The notes under the pieces were generated by a model. That model did not search any database, was not told the DNA's origin, and was given only the letters and a program-made list of their open reading frames with translations. A stretch of DNA of 64,000 bases from Streptomyces sp. NBC_00620 (lineage in GTDB: Bacteria; Actinomycetota; Actinomycetes; Streptomycetales; Streptomycetaceae): positions 2,418,001-2,482,000 of the forward strand of contig NZ_JAPENY010000001.1 in the NCBI RefSeq assembly GCF_026341825.1. Reading direction: 5' to 3'. A program made the translations under genes and the position numbers. Shown in pieces: positions 56,881-64,000 of this stretch (the stretch's first letter is position 1; each line of letters begins with the position of its first letter).

Positions 56881-59286
56881 CTAGGCCGGAAAGCGGCGGT
56901 CGACCCATTTCCACACGAACTCCAGGGCGGCCGCCGCCACCGCCGCGATGCCCACCGCGATCCACGGCATCGTCGCCCCGACCAGCTTCAGCGCGAAGAA
57001 GTCCTGCAGCCACGGCACGACGAGCACCAGCAGGAACCCCGCGCCCATCGTCGCGACCAGGGCGACCCGCCACCAGGTGTACGGCCGGGCGACGATCGCC
57101 AGCACCCACATCGAGATCAGGAAGAGCGTCAGTGTCGCGGCGCTCGTCTCCGCGTCCAACGCGCCGGTACCGCTGTAGTGGTGACGGGCGGTCAGATACG
57201 TGATGAACGTGGCCACCGCCGCGATCACGCCCCCCGGGATCGAGTACCGCATGACCCGGCGTACGAAGTGGGGCCTCGCCCGCTCCGTGTTCGGGGCGAG
57301 GGCGAGGAAGAACGCCGGTACACCGATCGTCAGCGTGGACAGCAGGGTCAAGTGGCGGGGCAGGAACGGGTATTCGACCTGCCAGCACACCACCAGGATG
57401 GCCAGCAGCACCGAGTAGACCGTCTTCACCAGGAAGAGGGTCGCGACCCGGGTGATGTTCCCGATCACCCTGCGGCCCTCCGCGACCACCGAAGGCAGCG
57501 TCGCGAAGCTGTTGTTGAGCAGCACGATCTGGGCCACGGCGCGGGTCGCCTCGGAGCCCGAGCCCATGCTGACCCCGATGTCGGCGTCCTTCAGGGCCAG
57601 TACGTCGTTCACGCCGTCGCCGGTCATCGCCACGGTGTGCCCGTTCGACTGCAGCGCGCCCACCATGTCCCGCTTCTGCTGCGGGGTGACCCGCCCGAAC
57701 ACCGTGCCCTTGTCCAGTGACTTCGCCATCTCCGCCTGATCGGCGGGCAGTTGGCGCGCGTCCACGACCTTGCCGGTGAGCCCGAGCTTCCCGGCCACCG
57801 CGCCCACCGACACCGCGTTGTCGCCGGAGATGACCTTGGCCTTGACGTTCTGCTCCTCGAAGTACCGCAGGGTGTCCGCCGCGTCCGGGCGCAGCCGCTG
57901 CTCCAGGACGACCAGGGCGGTGGGCTTCGAGCCTTCCTTGACGGCGGGATCGTCGAGGTCCCTGGTGGCCCGGGTGAGCAGCAGCACCCGCAGCCCCTCC
58001 TCGTTCAGCCGCTCGGTCTCGGCGAGCGCCGGGTCCCCTTCGGACAGCAGCACGTCGGGGGCGCCGAGGAGCCATGTGCTCGTTTCCCCGTTGCCCTCGC
58101 TGAACGACGCCCCGCTGTACTTGCGGGCCGAGGAGAAGGGCAGCGACTCCGTGCAGCGCCAGTCCTCGCTGTCCGGGTAGGCGTCGATGATCGCCTTCAG
58201 GGACGCGTTCGGCCGCGGGTCCGACTCGCCGAGCGAGCCGAGGACCTTGTGTACGTAAGCCTCGTCGCTGCCGCCCAGCGGGCGCACCTCGGTGACGTCC
58301 ATGCCGCCCTCGGTGAGGGTGCCCGTCTTGTCGAGGCAGACGGTGTCGACGCGCGCGAGCCCCTCGATGGCGGGCAGCTCCTGCACCAGGCACTGTTTCC
58401 GGCCAAGCCGGATGACCCCGATCGCGAAGGCGACGGAGGTGAGGAGGACCAGCCCCTCCGGGACCATCGGCACGATCCCGCCGACGGTGCGGGCGACGGA
58501 GTCCTTGAAGTCGTTCTGCTTGACCACCAGTTGGCTGATGATCAGGCCGATCGCCGTCGGGATCATCATCCACGTCACGTACTTGAGGATCGTGGAGATA
58601 CCCGTCCGCAGCTCGGAGTGGACGAGCGTGAACCGTGACGCCTCCTCCGCGAGCTGCGCCGCGTACGCCTCCCGGCCCACCTTCGTCGCCGTGAACGCGC
58701 CGCCGCCCGCGACGACGAAGCTGCCCGACATCACCTGGTCGCCGGGCTGCTTGATCACCGGATCCGCCTCACCGGTGAGCAGCGACTCGTCGATCTCCAG
58801 TCCGTCGGCCTCCACGCAATCGCCGTCGACGACGATTTTGTCCCCGGGCCCGATCTCGATCAGGTCCCCGAGCACGATCTCCGACGTGCTGACCTGTGCG
58901 GCGATCCCGTCCCTGCGTACGGTCGGTTTCGCCTCGCCGATCACCGCCAGCGAGTCCAGGGTCTTCTTGGCCCGCCACTCCTGGATGATGCCGATCCCGG
59001 TGTTGGCGAGGATGACGTACCCGAACAGGCTGTCCTGGAACGGCGCCACGAACAGCATGATCAGCCAGAGCACGCCGATGATCGCGTTGAACCGGGTGAA
59101 GACGTTGGCGCGGACGATCTCGCTCACGGAGCGGCTGCTGCGCACCGGAACGTCGTTCACCTCGCCGCGCGCCACCCGCTCGGCCACCTCTGCGGCGGAC
59201 AGCCCCAGCGCCCGCTCCGCGGGGGAGGCGGGTATGGGCACGGGGTGAACGGGATCGAGTTCGGCGCCCGCGTCGATGTGCGTCAT
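56881..59286 (-). CDS. ctpE: Cation-transporting P-type ATPase, CtpE-like
   Basis: The P-type ATPase (801 aa) has phosphorylation site Asp319 in CLDKTGTLTEGG, actuator LLTGEADPV (TGE), nucleotide-binding features and hinge MTGDGVNDVLALKDADIGVS. The membrane motif GGIVPMVPEGLVLLTSVAFA and the length match mycobacterial CtpE, linked to calcium uptake. No heavy-metal-binding domain is present. The gene begins 76 residues before the first helices, lies 24 bp from the end of the secreted-protein pair, and converges with it. Calcium as substrate is inference from the family. Confidence 0.85.
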   Translation of the reverse strand: MTHIDAGAELDPVHPVPIPASPAERALGLSAAEVAERVARGEVNDVPVRSSRSVSEIVRANVFTRFNAIIGVLWLIMLFVAPFQDSLFGYVILANTGIGIIQEWRAKKTLDSLAVIGEAKPTVRRDGIAAQVSTSEIVLGDLIEIGPGDKIVVDGDCVEADGLEIDESLLTGEADPVIKQPGDQVMSGSFVVAGGGAFTATKVGREAYAAQLAEEASRFTLVHSELRTGISTILKYVTWMMIPTAIGLIISQLVVKQNDFKDSVARTVGGIVPMVPEGLVLLTSVAFAIGVIRLGRKQCLVQELPAIEGLARVDTVCLDKTGTLTEGGMDVTEVRPLGGSDEAYVHKVLGSLGESDPRPNASLKAIIDAYPDSEDWRCTESLPFSSARKYSGASFSEGNGETSTWLLGAPDVLLSEGDPALAETERLNEEGLRVLLLTRATRDLDDPAVKEGSKPTALVVLEQRLRPDAADTLRYFEEQNVKAKVISGDNAVSVGAVAGKLGLTGKVVDARQLPADQAEMAKSLDKGTVFGRVTPQQKRDMVGALQSNGHTVAMTGDGVNDVLALKDADIGVSMGSGSEATRAVAQIVLLNNSFATLPSVVAEGRRVIGNITRVATLFLVKTVYSVLLAILVVCWQVEYPFLPRHLTLLSTLTIGVPAFFLALAPNTERARPHFVRRVMRYSIPGGVIAAVATFITYLTARHHYSGTGALDAETSAATLTLFLISMWVLAIVARPYTWWRVALVATMGAGFLLVLVVPWLQDFFALKLVGATMPWIAVGIAAVAAAALEFVWKWVDRRFPA

Positions 59287-59441
59287 GCGTTCGACGGTAC
59301 GTGCGGATATACGGCTTCACCCGCTGAGTGCCCGAAAGATCCGACCAGGGGAGGACGGGGGCGGCGGTCAATGATGCCGTGGTTGTAGGCGGGGCCCGTC
59401 ACTCGGCGGGGGAGACGGCCTACCCGGCGGGGGGAGTCGGC

Positions 59442-59717
59442 CTACTCCGCAGGAGAGTCGGCGTCGGCCTTGAGCGCCGCGTCCCGCTTCAGCGCGGCCT
59501 CCCGGCCCCGGACGTACCAGATGCCGATCAGGCCGAGACCCGCGCCGGCCAGGCACGTCCACACCCACCAGGTGTGCCCGTGGTCGTCGAACCAGCCGTA
59601 GAACGGCAGCTGCACCAGGAAGAGGACGAACCAGAGAATCGTGAGGCCTGTGATGGTGGCGACGACGGGCCCCTCCAGGGGCTCCGGCGCCTCGTGCTTG
59701 GGGGTCCACTTCGCCAT
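59442..59717 (-). CDS. DUF2530 family small membrane protein
   Basis: The product (91 aa) starts MAKWTPKHEAPEPLEGPVVA, has two membrane helices (TITGLTILWFVLFLVQLPFY and WWVWTCLAGAGLGLIGIWYV) and a charged tail. It matches the DUF2530 layout. Function unknown; it is found next to purine permease genes, as here, which may be chance. Confidence 0.8.
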   Translation of the reverse strand: MAKWTPKHEAPEPLEGPVVATITGLTILWFVLFLVQLPFYGWFDDHGHTWWVWTCLAGAGLGLIGIWYVRGREAALKRDAALKADADSPAE

Positions 59718-59767
59718 GGGGACAGCTTACGAGAGGGCGTCCGTGTCCTCTTCGGGGCGTGGAAGGT

Positions 59768-59782
59768 CCTTGTATACCAAGG
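59768..59782. promoter_or_regulatory. GntR-type palindrome upstream of the permease gene
   Basis: CCTTG (59768-59772), TATAC, CAAGG (59778-59782) form a 15-bp inverted repeat of a kind used by GntR-family regulators. It lies 212 bp before the permease start in an AT-rich stretch (about 59760-59890). Confidence 0.4.
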
Positions 59783-59993
59783 GTCTACGCGCGGAGATAG
59801 CGAATTCGACCTCATATGTTCATACTGAAACCGCCTGAGTCTGGCTCTTTCTATTCGTACGAAACAACAACGGAAACCTCTCGGAAACCCGTTGGTGATC
59901 ACACGACAGCCAGACTCGATCAAGTTCCCAGCCCGGCGCCGTCCCCGCCCGGCGCCCACTGGCCACCTGGCCCCCGCACGTATGAGGTCACGC

Positions 59994-61445
59994 ATGTCCA
60001 CCTCGGCCGCCACCAAGGCCCCCACCCCGGAGCAGCCGGAACCCCGGCCCGCGCAGGGTGCCCTCGACCGCTACTTCAAGATCTCCGAGCGGGGCAGCAC
60101 GCTGCCGCGCGAGATCCGCGGCGGTTTCGCCACCTTCTTCGCGATGGCCTACATCATCGTGCTGAACCCGATCATCCTGGGCAGCGCGAAGGACATGTAC
60201 GGGCACCAGCTGGACAACGGCCAGCTGGTCACCGCGACCGCGCTGACCGCGGCGTTCACCACGCTCCTGATGGGTGTCATCGGCAACGTGCCGATCGCGC
60301 TGGCCGCCGGTCTCGGTGTGAACACGGTTGTCGCGCTCCAGCTCGCGCCGCGGATGTCATGGCCGGACGCCATGGGCATGGTGGTCCTCGCGGGCATCGT
60401 CGTGATGCTCCTGGTCGCCACCGGTCTGCGTGAGCGCGTCATGAACGCCGTGCCGCTGGGTCTGCGCAAGGCCATCGCGATCGGTATCGGCCTGTTCATC
60501 ATGCTGATCGGCCTGGTCGACTCCGGTTTCGTCTCGCGCATCCCGGACATCGCGCAGACCACGGTCCCGCTCCAGCTCGGCAGCGACGGTCACCTCAACG
60601 GCTGGCCCGTCCTGATCTTCATCCTCGGCACGCTCCTCACACTCGCGCTGATGGTGCGCAAGGTGTCCGGCGCGATCCTCATCTCGATCGTCACGATGAC
60701 CGTCCTCGCGGTGATCATCAACGCCGTCGCCGACATCCCGTCCTGGGGCCTGACCACCCCGGAGTGGCCCGGCAACCCGGTCGCCACCCCGGACTTCGGG
60801 CTCGTCGGCAAGGTCAGCCTCTTCGGCGGCTTCGGCAAGGTCGGCGTGCTGACCGGCGTCCTCTTCGTCTTCACCGTGCTGCTGTCGTGCTTCTTCGACG
60901 CGATGGGCACGATCATGGGCGTCAGCGACGAGGCCAAGCTGACCGACGCCCAGGGCAACATGCCCGGCATCAACAAGGTCCTCTTCGTCGACGGCATCGC
61001 GGTCGCCGCGGGCGGCGCCAGCTCCTCCTCCGCCACCACCTGCTTCGTGGAGTCCACGGCGGGCGTCGGCGAGGGCGCGCGCACCGGCTTCGCGAACGTC
61101 GTCACCGGCGCGCTCTTCGCCGTCGCGCTCTTCCTGACCCCCGTCGCCACCATGGTCCCGTCGCAGGCGGCCACCCCCGCGCTGCTCGCGGTCGGCTTCA
61201 TGATCCTGGCGGGGTCGGTCAAGGAGATCGACTGGGCGGACTACACGATCGCCATCCCGGCCTTCGTCACCATGCTGATGATGCCGTTCACGTACTCGAT
61301 CACGAACGGCATCGGCTTCGGCTTCATCACCTTCGTGGTGCTGCGCCTGGCGGCGGGGCGCGGCCGTGACGTGCCGGTCGCGATGTACGTGGTGGCGGCG
61401 GTGTTCGGGTTCTACTACCTGATGCCGGCGCTGGGCCTGACGTAA
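59994..61445 (+). CDS. NCS2-family (AzgA-type) guanine/hypoxanthine permease
   Basis: The transporter has 483 residues and about 13 membrane helices. AzgA-branch features are EIRGGFATFFAMAYIIVLNP at the start, ALAAGLGVNTVVALQLAPRM, FFDAMGTIMGVSDEAKLTDA and ASSSSATTCFVESTAGVGEG. It imports purine bases with protons. The ATG at 59994 has GAGGT five bases upstream; an upstream frame of 34 codons is Arg/Pro-rich and not conserved. No purine riboswitch is seen in the 270-bp leader. The call is firm at family level. Confidence 0.9.
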   Translation: MSTSAATKAPTPEQPEPRPAQGALDRYFKISERGSTLPREIRGGFATFFAMAYIIVLNPIILGSAKDMYGHQLDNGQLVTATALTAAFTTLLMGVIGNVPIALAAGLGVNTVVALQLAPRMSWPDAMGMVVLAGIVVMLLVATGLRERVMNAVPLGLRKAIAIGIGLFIMLIGLVDSGFVSRIPDIAQTTVPLQLGSDGHLNGWPVLIFILGTLLTLALMVRKVSGAILISIVTMTVLAVIINAVADIPSWGLTTPEWPGNPVATPDFGLVGKVSLFGGFGKVGVLTGVLFVFTVLLSCFFDAMGTIMGVSDEAKLTDAQGNMPGINKVLFVDGIAVAAGGASSSSATTCFVESTAGVGEGARTGFANVVTGALFAVALFLTPVATMVPSQAATPALLAVGFMILAGSVKEIDWADYTIAIPAFVTMLMMPFTYSITNGIGFGFITFVVLRLAAGRGRDVPVAMYVVAAVFGFYYLMPALGLT

Positions 61446-61464
61446 GCGGCCGTACGGGGGCCGC

Positions 61465-61647
61465 TCACGTGACCCCGTAGAACTTCTCCGTCTCCTCGAC
61501 CGCGGTCTGGAACCGCTCGTCGAAGTCGTCGCGGATGAGCGTCCGGACCACATAGTCCTGGACGCTCATTCCGCGTTTGGCGGCGTGGTGTCGGAGCCGG
61601 TCGAGCAGCTCCCCGTCTATCCGCAGGCTGAGCACGCTGGTCCCCAT
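61465..61647 (-). CDS. Ribbon-helix-helix (CopG-type) protein
   Basis: The product (60 aa) starts VLSLRIDGELLDRLRHHAAK and continues RGMSVQDYVVRTLIRDDF, a ribbon-helix-helix DNA-binding fold as in CopG/Arc or antitoxins. No toxin gene is adjacent, so it is either an orphan antitoxin-like regulator or a stand-alone repressor. A perfect 16-bp palindrome 55 bp upstream could be its operator. Confidence 0.8.
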   Translation of the reverse strand: MGTSVLSLRIDGELLDRLRHHAAKRGMSVQDYVVRTLIRDDFDERFQTAVEETEKFYGVT

Positions 61648-61701
61648 GCAGTCGAGGGTCGCCTTACCTCGCCGGGCGAGGGGTCACTTTCCGGATCCGG
61701 C

Positions 61702-61717
61702 TCACTCATATGAGTGA
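61702..61717. promoter_or_regulatory. Perfect 16-bp palindrome between RHH and MarR genes
   Basis: TCACTCATATGAGTGA reads the same on both strands. It lies between two divergent regulator genes and is the best candidate for autoregulation by one of them. Confidence 0.6.
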
Positions 61718-61769
61718 CGTAAAGATTCAGTTTCCGGTTTCGGGGGCACTCCGGTGGTCTTTAGGGAGA

Positions 61770-61781
61770 GTAATGAGTTAC
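61770..61781. promoter_or_regulatory. MarR-like half-site pair
   Basis: GTAA (61770-61773) and TTAC (61778-61781) form an inverted repeat directly before the ribosome-binding site of the MarR gene, as is common for MarR autorepression. Confidence 0.45.
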
Positions 61782-61791
61782 GCTAAGGAAC

Positions 61792-62229
61792 ATGCCTGAC
61801 CTCACCCATGGCGACGACGTTGCCGCCGTGAACTCCCTCCGCTCCGCAGTCATGCGGCTGTCGCGCCGGCTCAAGCACCAACGGGTCGACGAGTCGCTGA
61901 GCCCCACCGAGATCTCGGTGCTCGGCACCCTCGCCCGCTGTGGCAACGCCACCCCGGGCGAACTCGCCCGCAAAGAGCATGTGCAGCCGCCCTCGATGAC
62001 CCGCATCGTCGCGCTGCTCGAAGCGAAGGGACTGGTCAGGCTGGAGCCGCACCCCGACGACCGGCGCCAGAAGGTCGTCACACAGACCGAGCAGGCCGAG
62101 GCCATCCTCGAAGAGAGCCGCCGCAAGCGGAACGCGTGGCTGGCCGGCCTGGCCGAGGGTCTCGACGAGGACGAGTGGGCCAAGCTCCGCGAGGCCGCTC
62201 CCGTCCTGGAGAAGCTCGCACAGATCTGA
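61792..62229 (+). CDS. MarR-family transcriptional regulator
   Basis: Winged-helix regulator (145 aa). Core motifs are LSPTEISVLGTLARCGNATP, LARKEHVQPPSMTRIVALLE and VRLEPHPDDRRQKVVTQTE (the DxRxxxV wing). Probably a repressor of the MFS gene 82 bp downstream on the same strand, released by a small molecule. ATG with AAGGA just upstream. Confidence 0.9.
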   Translation: MPDLTHGDDVAAVNSLRSAVMRLSRRLKHQRVDESLSPTEISVLGTLARCGNATPGELARKEHVQPPSMTRIVALLEAKGLVRLEPHPDDRRQKVVTQTEQAEAILEESRRKRNAWLAGLAEGLDEDEWAKLREAAPVLEKLAQI

Positions 62230-62245
62230 CCCAAGCCGTAGTGCC

Positions 62246-62285
62246 AGGACGTCGTCGTCCTGCACGCCCCAGGACGACGACGTCC
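62246..62285 (+). terminator. Intercistronic hairpin between MarR and MFS genes
   Basis: The arms GGACGTCGTCGTCCT (62247-62261) and AGGACGACGACGTCC (62271-62285) pair perfectly over 15 bp around a 9-nt loop. The left arm can also fold on itself (CAGGACG, TCGT, CGTCCTG). No T tract follows. It may attenuate MFS expression or protect the upstream message. Confidence 0.6.
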
Positions 62286-62311
62286 GACGTACGCCTAGGA
62301 GGCGAGCCCTT

Positions 62312-63667
62312 TTGAGTTCGGGACCCGGAGCAGACTCCGCCCCCGCACCAGCCACCCACGACTCCCCACCCGCCCCCGACACCCGCTCGTCGATGTTCAG
62401 CTCGCTGAAGGTCCGGAACTACCGCCTGTTCTTCATGGGCCAGGTCGTCTCCAACACCGGCACCTGGATGCAGCGCATCGCCCAGGACTGGCTGGTGCTG
62501 AGCCTGACCGGCTCGTCCGCCGCGGTCGGTATCACCACCGCGCTGCAGTTCCTGCCGATGCTGCTGTTCGGGCTGTACGGCGGCGTCCTCGTCGACCGTC
62601 TCCGCAAGCGCCCGACCCTCCTTGCCACCCAGACGGCCATGGGCATCACCGGCCTCGCGCTCGCCTTCCTCACCCTCTCCGGACACGTCGAGGTCTGGCA
62701 CGTCTACCTGGCCGCCTTCGTCGCGGGCCTTGTCACGGTCGTCGACAACCCGGCCCGCCAGTCCTTCGTCTCCGAGATGGTCGGCCCGGACCAGCTGCAG
62801 AACGCGGTCAGCCTCAACTCCGCCAACTTCCAGTCCGCCCGCCTGATCGGCCCCGCCGTCGCGGGCCTGCTGATCACCGGCGTGGGCACGGGCTGGGCGT
62901 TCCTCTTCAACGGCCTGTCGTTCGTCGCCCCCGTCGCGGGCCTGCTGCTGATGCGCACCCGCGATCTGCAGTTCGTCAAGCGCGCCCCGCGCGCCAAGGG
63001 CCAGCTCCGCGAGGGCCTGCGCTATGTCGCGAACCGTCCCGAGCTGATCTGGCCGATCGTCCTCGTCGGCTTCATCGGCACCTTCGGCTTCAACTTCCCG
63101 GTCTGGCTCTCGGCCTACGCGGACGACATCTTCCACGCGGGCGCCGGCGCGTACAGCCTCTTCAACACGCTGATGGCGGTCGGCTCCGTGGCCGGCGCGC
63201 TGCTCGCCGCCCGCCGCGGCACGGCCCGCCTGCGCGTCCTGATCGCCGCGGCGGTGGCCTTCGGTGTCCTGGAGGTGGTGGCGTCCGCGGCCCCCTCGCT
63301 CTGGCTCTTCGCCCTCCTCATGGTCCCGATCGGCCTCTTCGGTCTGACGGTCAACGTCACCGCGAACACCTCGGTCCAGATGGCCACCGACCCCGCCATG
63401 CGCGGCCGCGTCATGGCCCTGTTCATGATGGTCTTCATGGGCGGTACGCCCCTGGGGGCGCCCCTCGTCGGCTGGGTCACCGACGCCTACGGCCCGCGCA
63501 TCGGCTTCGCCCTCGGCGGCGTGATCTCGACGCTCTCGGCGCTCACCATCGGCCTGGTCCTGGCACGCCTCGGCGACCTCCGCCTCTCCCTGGGCTGGAA
63601 CCACGGCCACCCGCACGTCCGCTTCGTACCGAGGGAGGAGCGGGAGCGGCTGGCCACGGCGGCGTGA
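62312..63667 (+). CDS. MFS transporter (EntS-like drug/siderophore efflux type)
   Basis: The product (451 aa) has a short disordered start and 12 helices. The first helix region SLKVRNYRLFFMGQVVSNTG, the TWMQRIAQDWLVLSLTGSSA block and DNPARQSFVSEMVGPDQLQN are typical of the EntS/MFS_3 branch. TTG start with AGGAGG nine bases upstream; upstream of that is the hairpin. With the MarR gene it forms a classic regulator-efflux pair; the substrate is unknown. Confidence 0.88.
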   Translation: MSSGPGADSAPAPATHDSPPAPDTRSSMFSSLKVRNYRLFFMGQVVSNTGTWMQRIAQDWLVLSLTGSSAAVGITTALQFLPMLLFGLYGGVLVDRLRKRPTLLATQTAMGITGLALAFLTLSGHVEVWHVYLAAFVAGLVTVVDNPARQSFVSEMVGPDQLQNAVSLNSANFQSARLIGPAVAGLLITGVGTGWAFLFNGLSFVAPVAGLLLMRTRDLQFVKRAPRAKGQLREGLRYVANRPELIWPIVLVGFIGTFGFNFPVWLSAYADDIFHAGAGAYSLFNTLMAVGSVAGALLAARRGTARLRVLIAAAVAFGVLEVVASAAPSLWLFALLMVPIGLFGLTVNVTANTSVQMATDPAMRGRVMALFMMVFMGGTPLGAPLVGWVTDAYGPRIGFALGGVISTLSALTIGLVLARLGDLRLSLGWNHGHPHVRFVPREERERLATAA

Positions 63668-63675
63668 CCCGGCGC

Positions 63676-63762
63676 GTGGGGCCGGGTCAGGTGACCCAGC
63701 TGTATGCGCTCAAGGGCCAGTTCGAACGCCGTCGGGCCGACCTTGAGCGCTCCGCCCGCTGA
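63676..63762 (+). other. Short coding-like frame between MFS and tnpB end
   Basis: GTG at 63676 to TGA at 63762 reads VGPGQVTQLYALKGQFERRR then ADLERSAR, a charged helix. No ribosome-binding site is seen. It may be a real micro-protein, a gene remnant displaced by the transposon, or chance. Confidence 0.2.
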
Positions 63763-63787
63763 ACGGGTAGTTGAACTCTTGAAGTGC

Positions 63788-63809
63788 TCTCCCGGCTGAG
63801 GCCGGGAGA
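63788..63809 (-). ncRNA. Right-end stem-loop of an IS200/IS605-family element, likely end of the TnpB guide-RNA scaffold
   Basis: The arms TCTCCCGGC (63788-63796) and GCCGGGAGA (63801-63809) form a 9-bp stem with loop TGAG, only 7 bases after the tnpB stop on the minus strand. In this family the tnpB message continues into an omega RNA whose 3' part comes from the element's right end, followed by a guide from flanking DNA. Exact element boundary not determined; lower-coordinate sequence GCACTTCAAGAGTTCAAC (read on the minus strand) contains TCAA-type ends. Confidence 0.55.
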
Positions 63810-63816
63810 TTCCTGC

Positions 63817-64000
63817 TTACCTTGCGGCAGCGGGCTTGACGCGCTTCGCGCGCCTGACGACTGCCCTCCCGGCAGCCGGGATGAGCGCGAGGCCCATCCG
63901 GTACAGGTGCAAGACGTTCCGGGCCGCGTTGTGGTCGGCGTTACCCGACCATCCGCAGTCCGGGTTCCTGCACACGAACACGGCCTGGGACTCCCTGCTG
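63817..64000 (-). CDS. tnpB: TnpB C-terminal part (IS200/IS605 family, partial; continues beyond window)
   Basis: Reading the minus strand from the right edge gives about 61 codons ending at TAA (63817-63819). They include the end of the zinc ribbon (FVCRNPDCGWSGN) and the last RuvC motif ADHNAARNVLHLYR with its conserved Asp. A basic tail AVVRRAKRVKPAAAR follows. TnpB is an RNA-guided DNA nuclease ancestral to Cas12 and maintains IS605-type elements. The start lies outside the window, so completeness of RuvC I and II cannot be judged. Such tnpB genes without tnpA are common in Streptomyces. Confidence 0.88.
   Translation of the reverse strand, partial: SRESQAVFVCRNPDCGWSGNADHNAARNVLHLYRMGLALIPAAGRAVVRRAKRVKPAAAR

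Overview
The window is actinobacterial chromosome, almost certainly Streptomyces. GC content is very high, with G or C at most third codon positions, and GTG or TTG starts are common. Marker genes fit this: a GAF-PAS-GGDEF protein of the CdgB type, nagKA behind a DasR-type operator, an XRE/DUF397 pair, the futalosine-pathway genes mqnB and mqnD, and groEL2 under CIRCE/HrcA control. The order cdgB, nagA-nagK, otsB/otsA, threonine-synthase-like gene, csp, groEL2, mqnD-mqnB resembles, from memory, the core region of the S. coelicolor chromosome around SCO4281 to SCO4330. Most of the window is therefore ordinary core genome. The clear mobile trace is the 3' end of a tnpB gene at the right edge.

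Left part (1-11300): a diguanylate cyclase (open at the left edge), an exported CBM35-like protein, and a GlcNAc unit. In that unit nagK and nagA are coupled and a pfkB-type kinase follows. They diverge from an ABC sugar-binding lipoprotein across a double DasR-like site. Next come DUF3263, otsB, and the compatible-solute pair gpgS-otsA.

11300-20500: a SAM-I riboswitch precedes a threonine-synthase homologue that overlaps a CysO-like sulfur carrier. This fits the MetM/MetO route from O-phosphohomoserine to homocysteine. A cold-shock gene, groEL2 behind tandem CIRCE-like half-sites, an OYE flavoenzyme, a secreted tyrosine phosphatase and an XRE/DUF397 module follow.

20400-31500: a DUF4097/ABC exporter operon diverges from an unusual HTH_38-MarR fusion regulator across a cluster of CGTTGC motifs. 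A MurNAc catabolic cluster follows (RpiR regulator, murQ, PTS EIIBC, unknown gene). After it come small conserved genes, an MDMPI-GNAT fusion, an HD-like hydrolase and a cutC gene behind a DasR-like site.

31500-48900: HelD-like ATPase, GT87 mannosyltransferase, XPB helicase with its large helicase-associated neighbour, HAD phosphatase, a second cold-shock-domain gene behind 11-bp-phased repeats, the DUF2771-mqnB-mqnD operon, an MFS protein, DUF3027 and a Uma2-type nuclease.

48900-64000: a zinc-ribbon HTH protein, an RsbW-like ATPase, a PH-domain membrane protein, a 1055-residue sacsin/Hsp90-like ATPase, two paralogous secreted proteins with duplicated leaders, a CtpE-like P-type ATPase, a purine permease, an RHH protein, a MarR-MFS pair and the tnpB end.

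Between genes there are several dispersed or tandem repeats. The most notable is a long palindromic intergenic element present in two nearly identical, oppositely oriented copies about 34 kb apart, plus a half copy between them.
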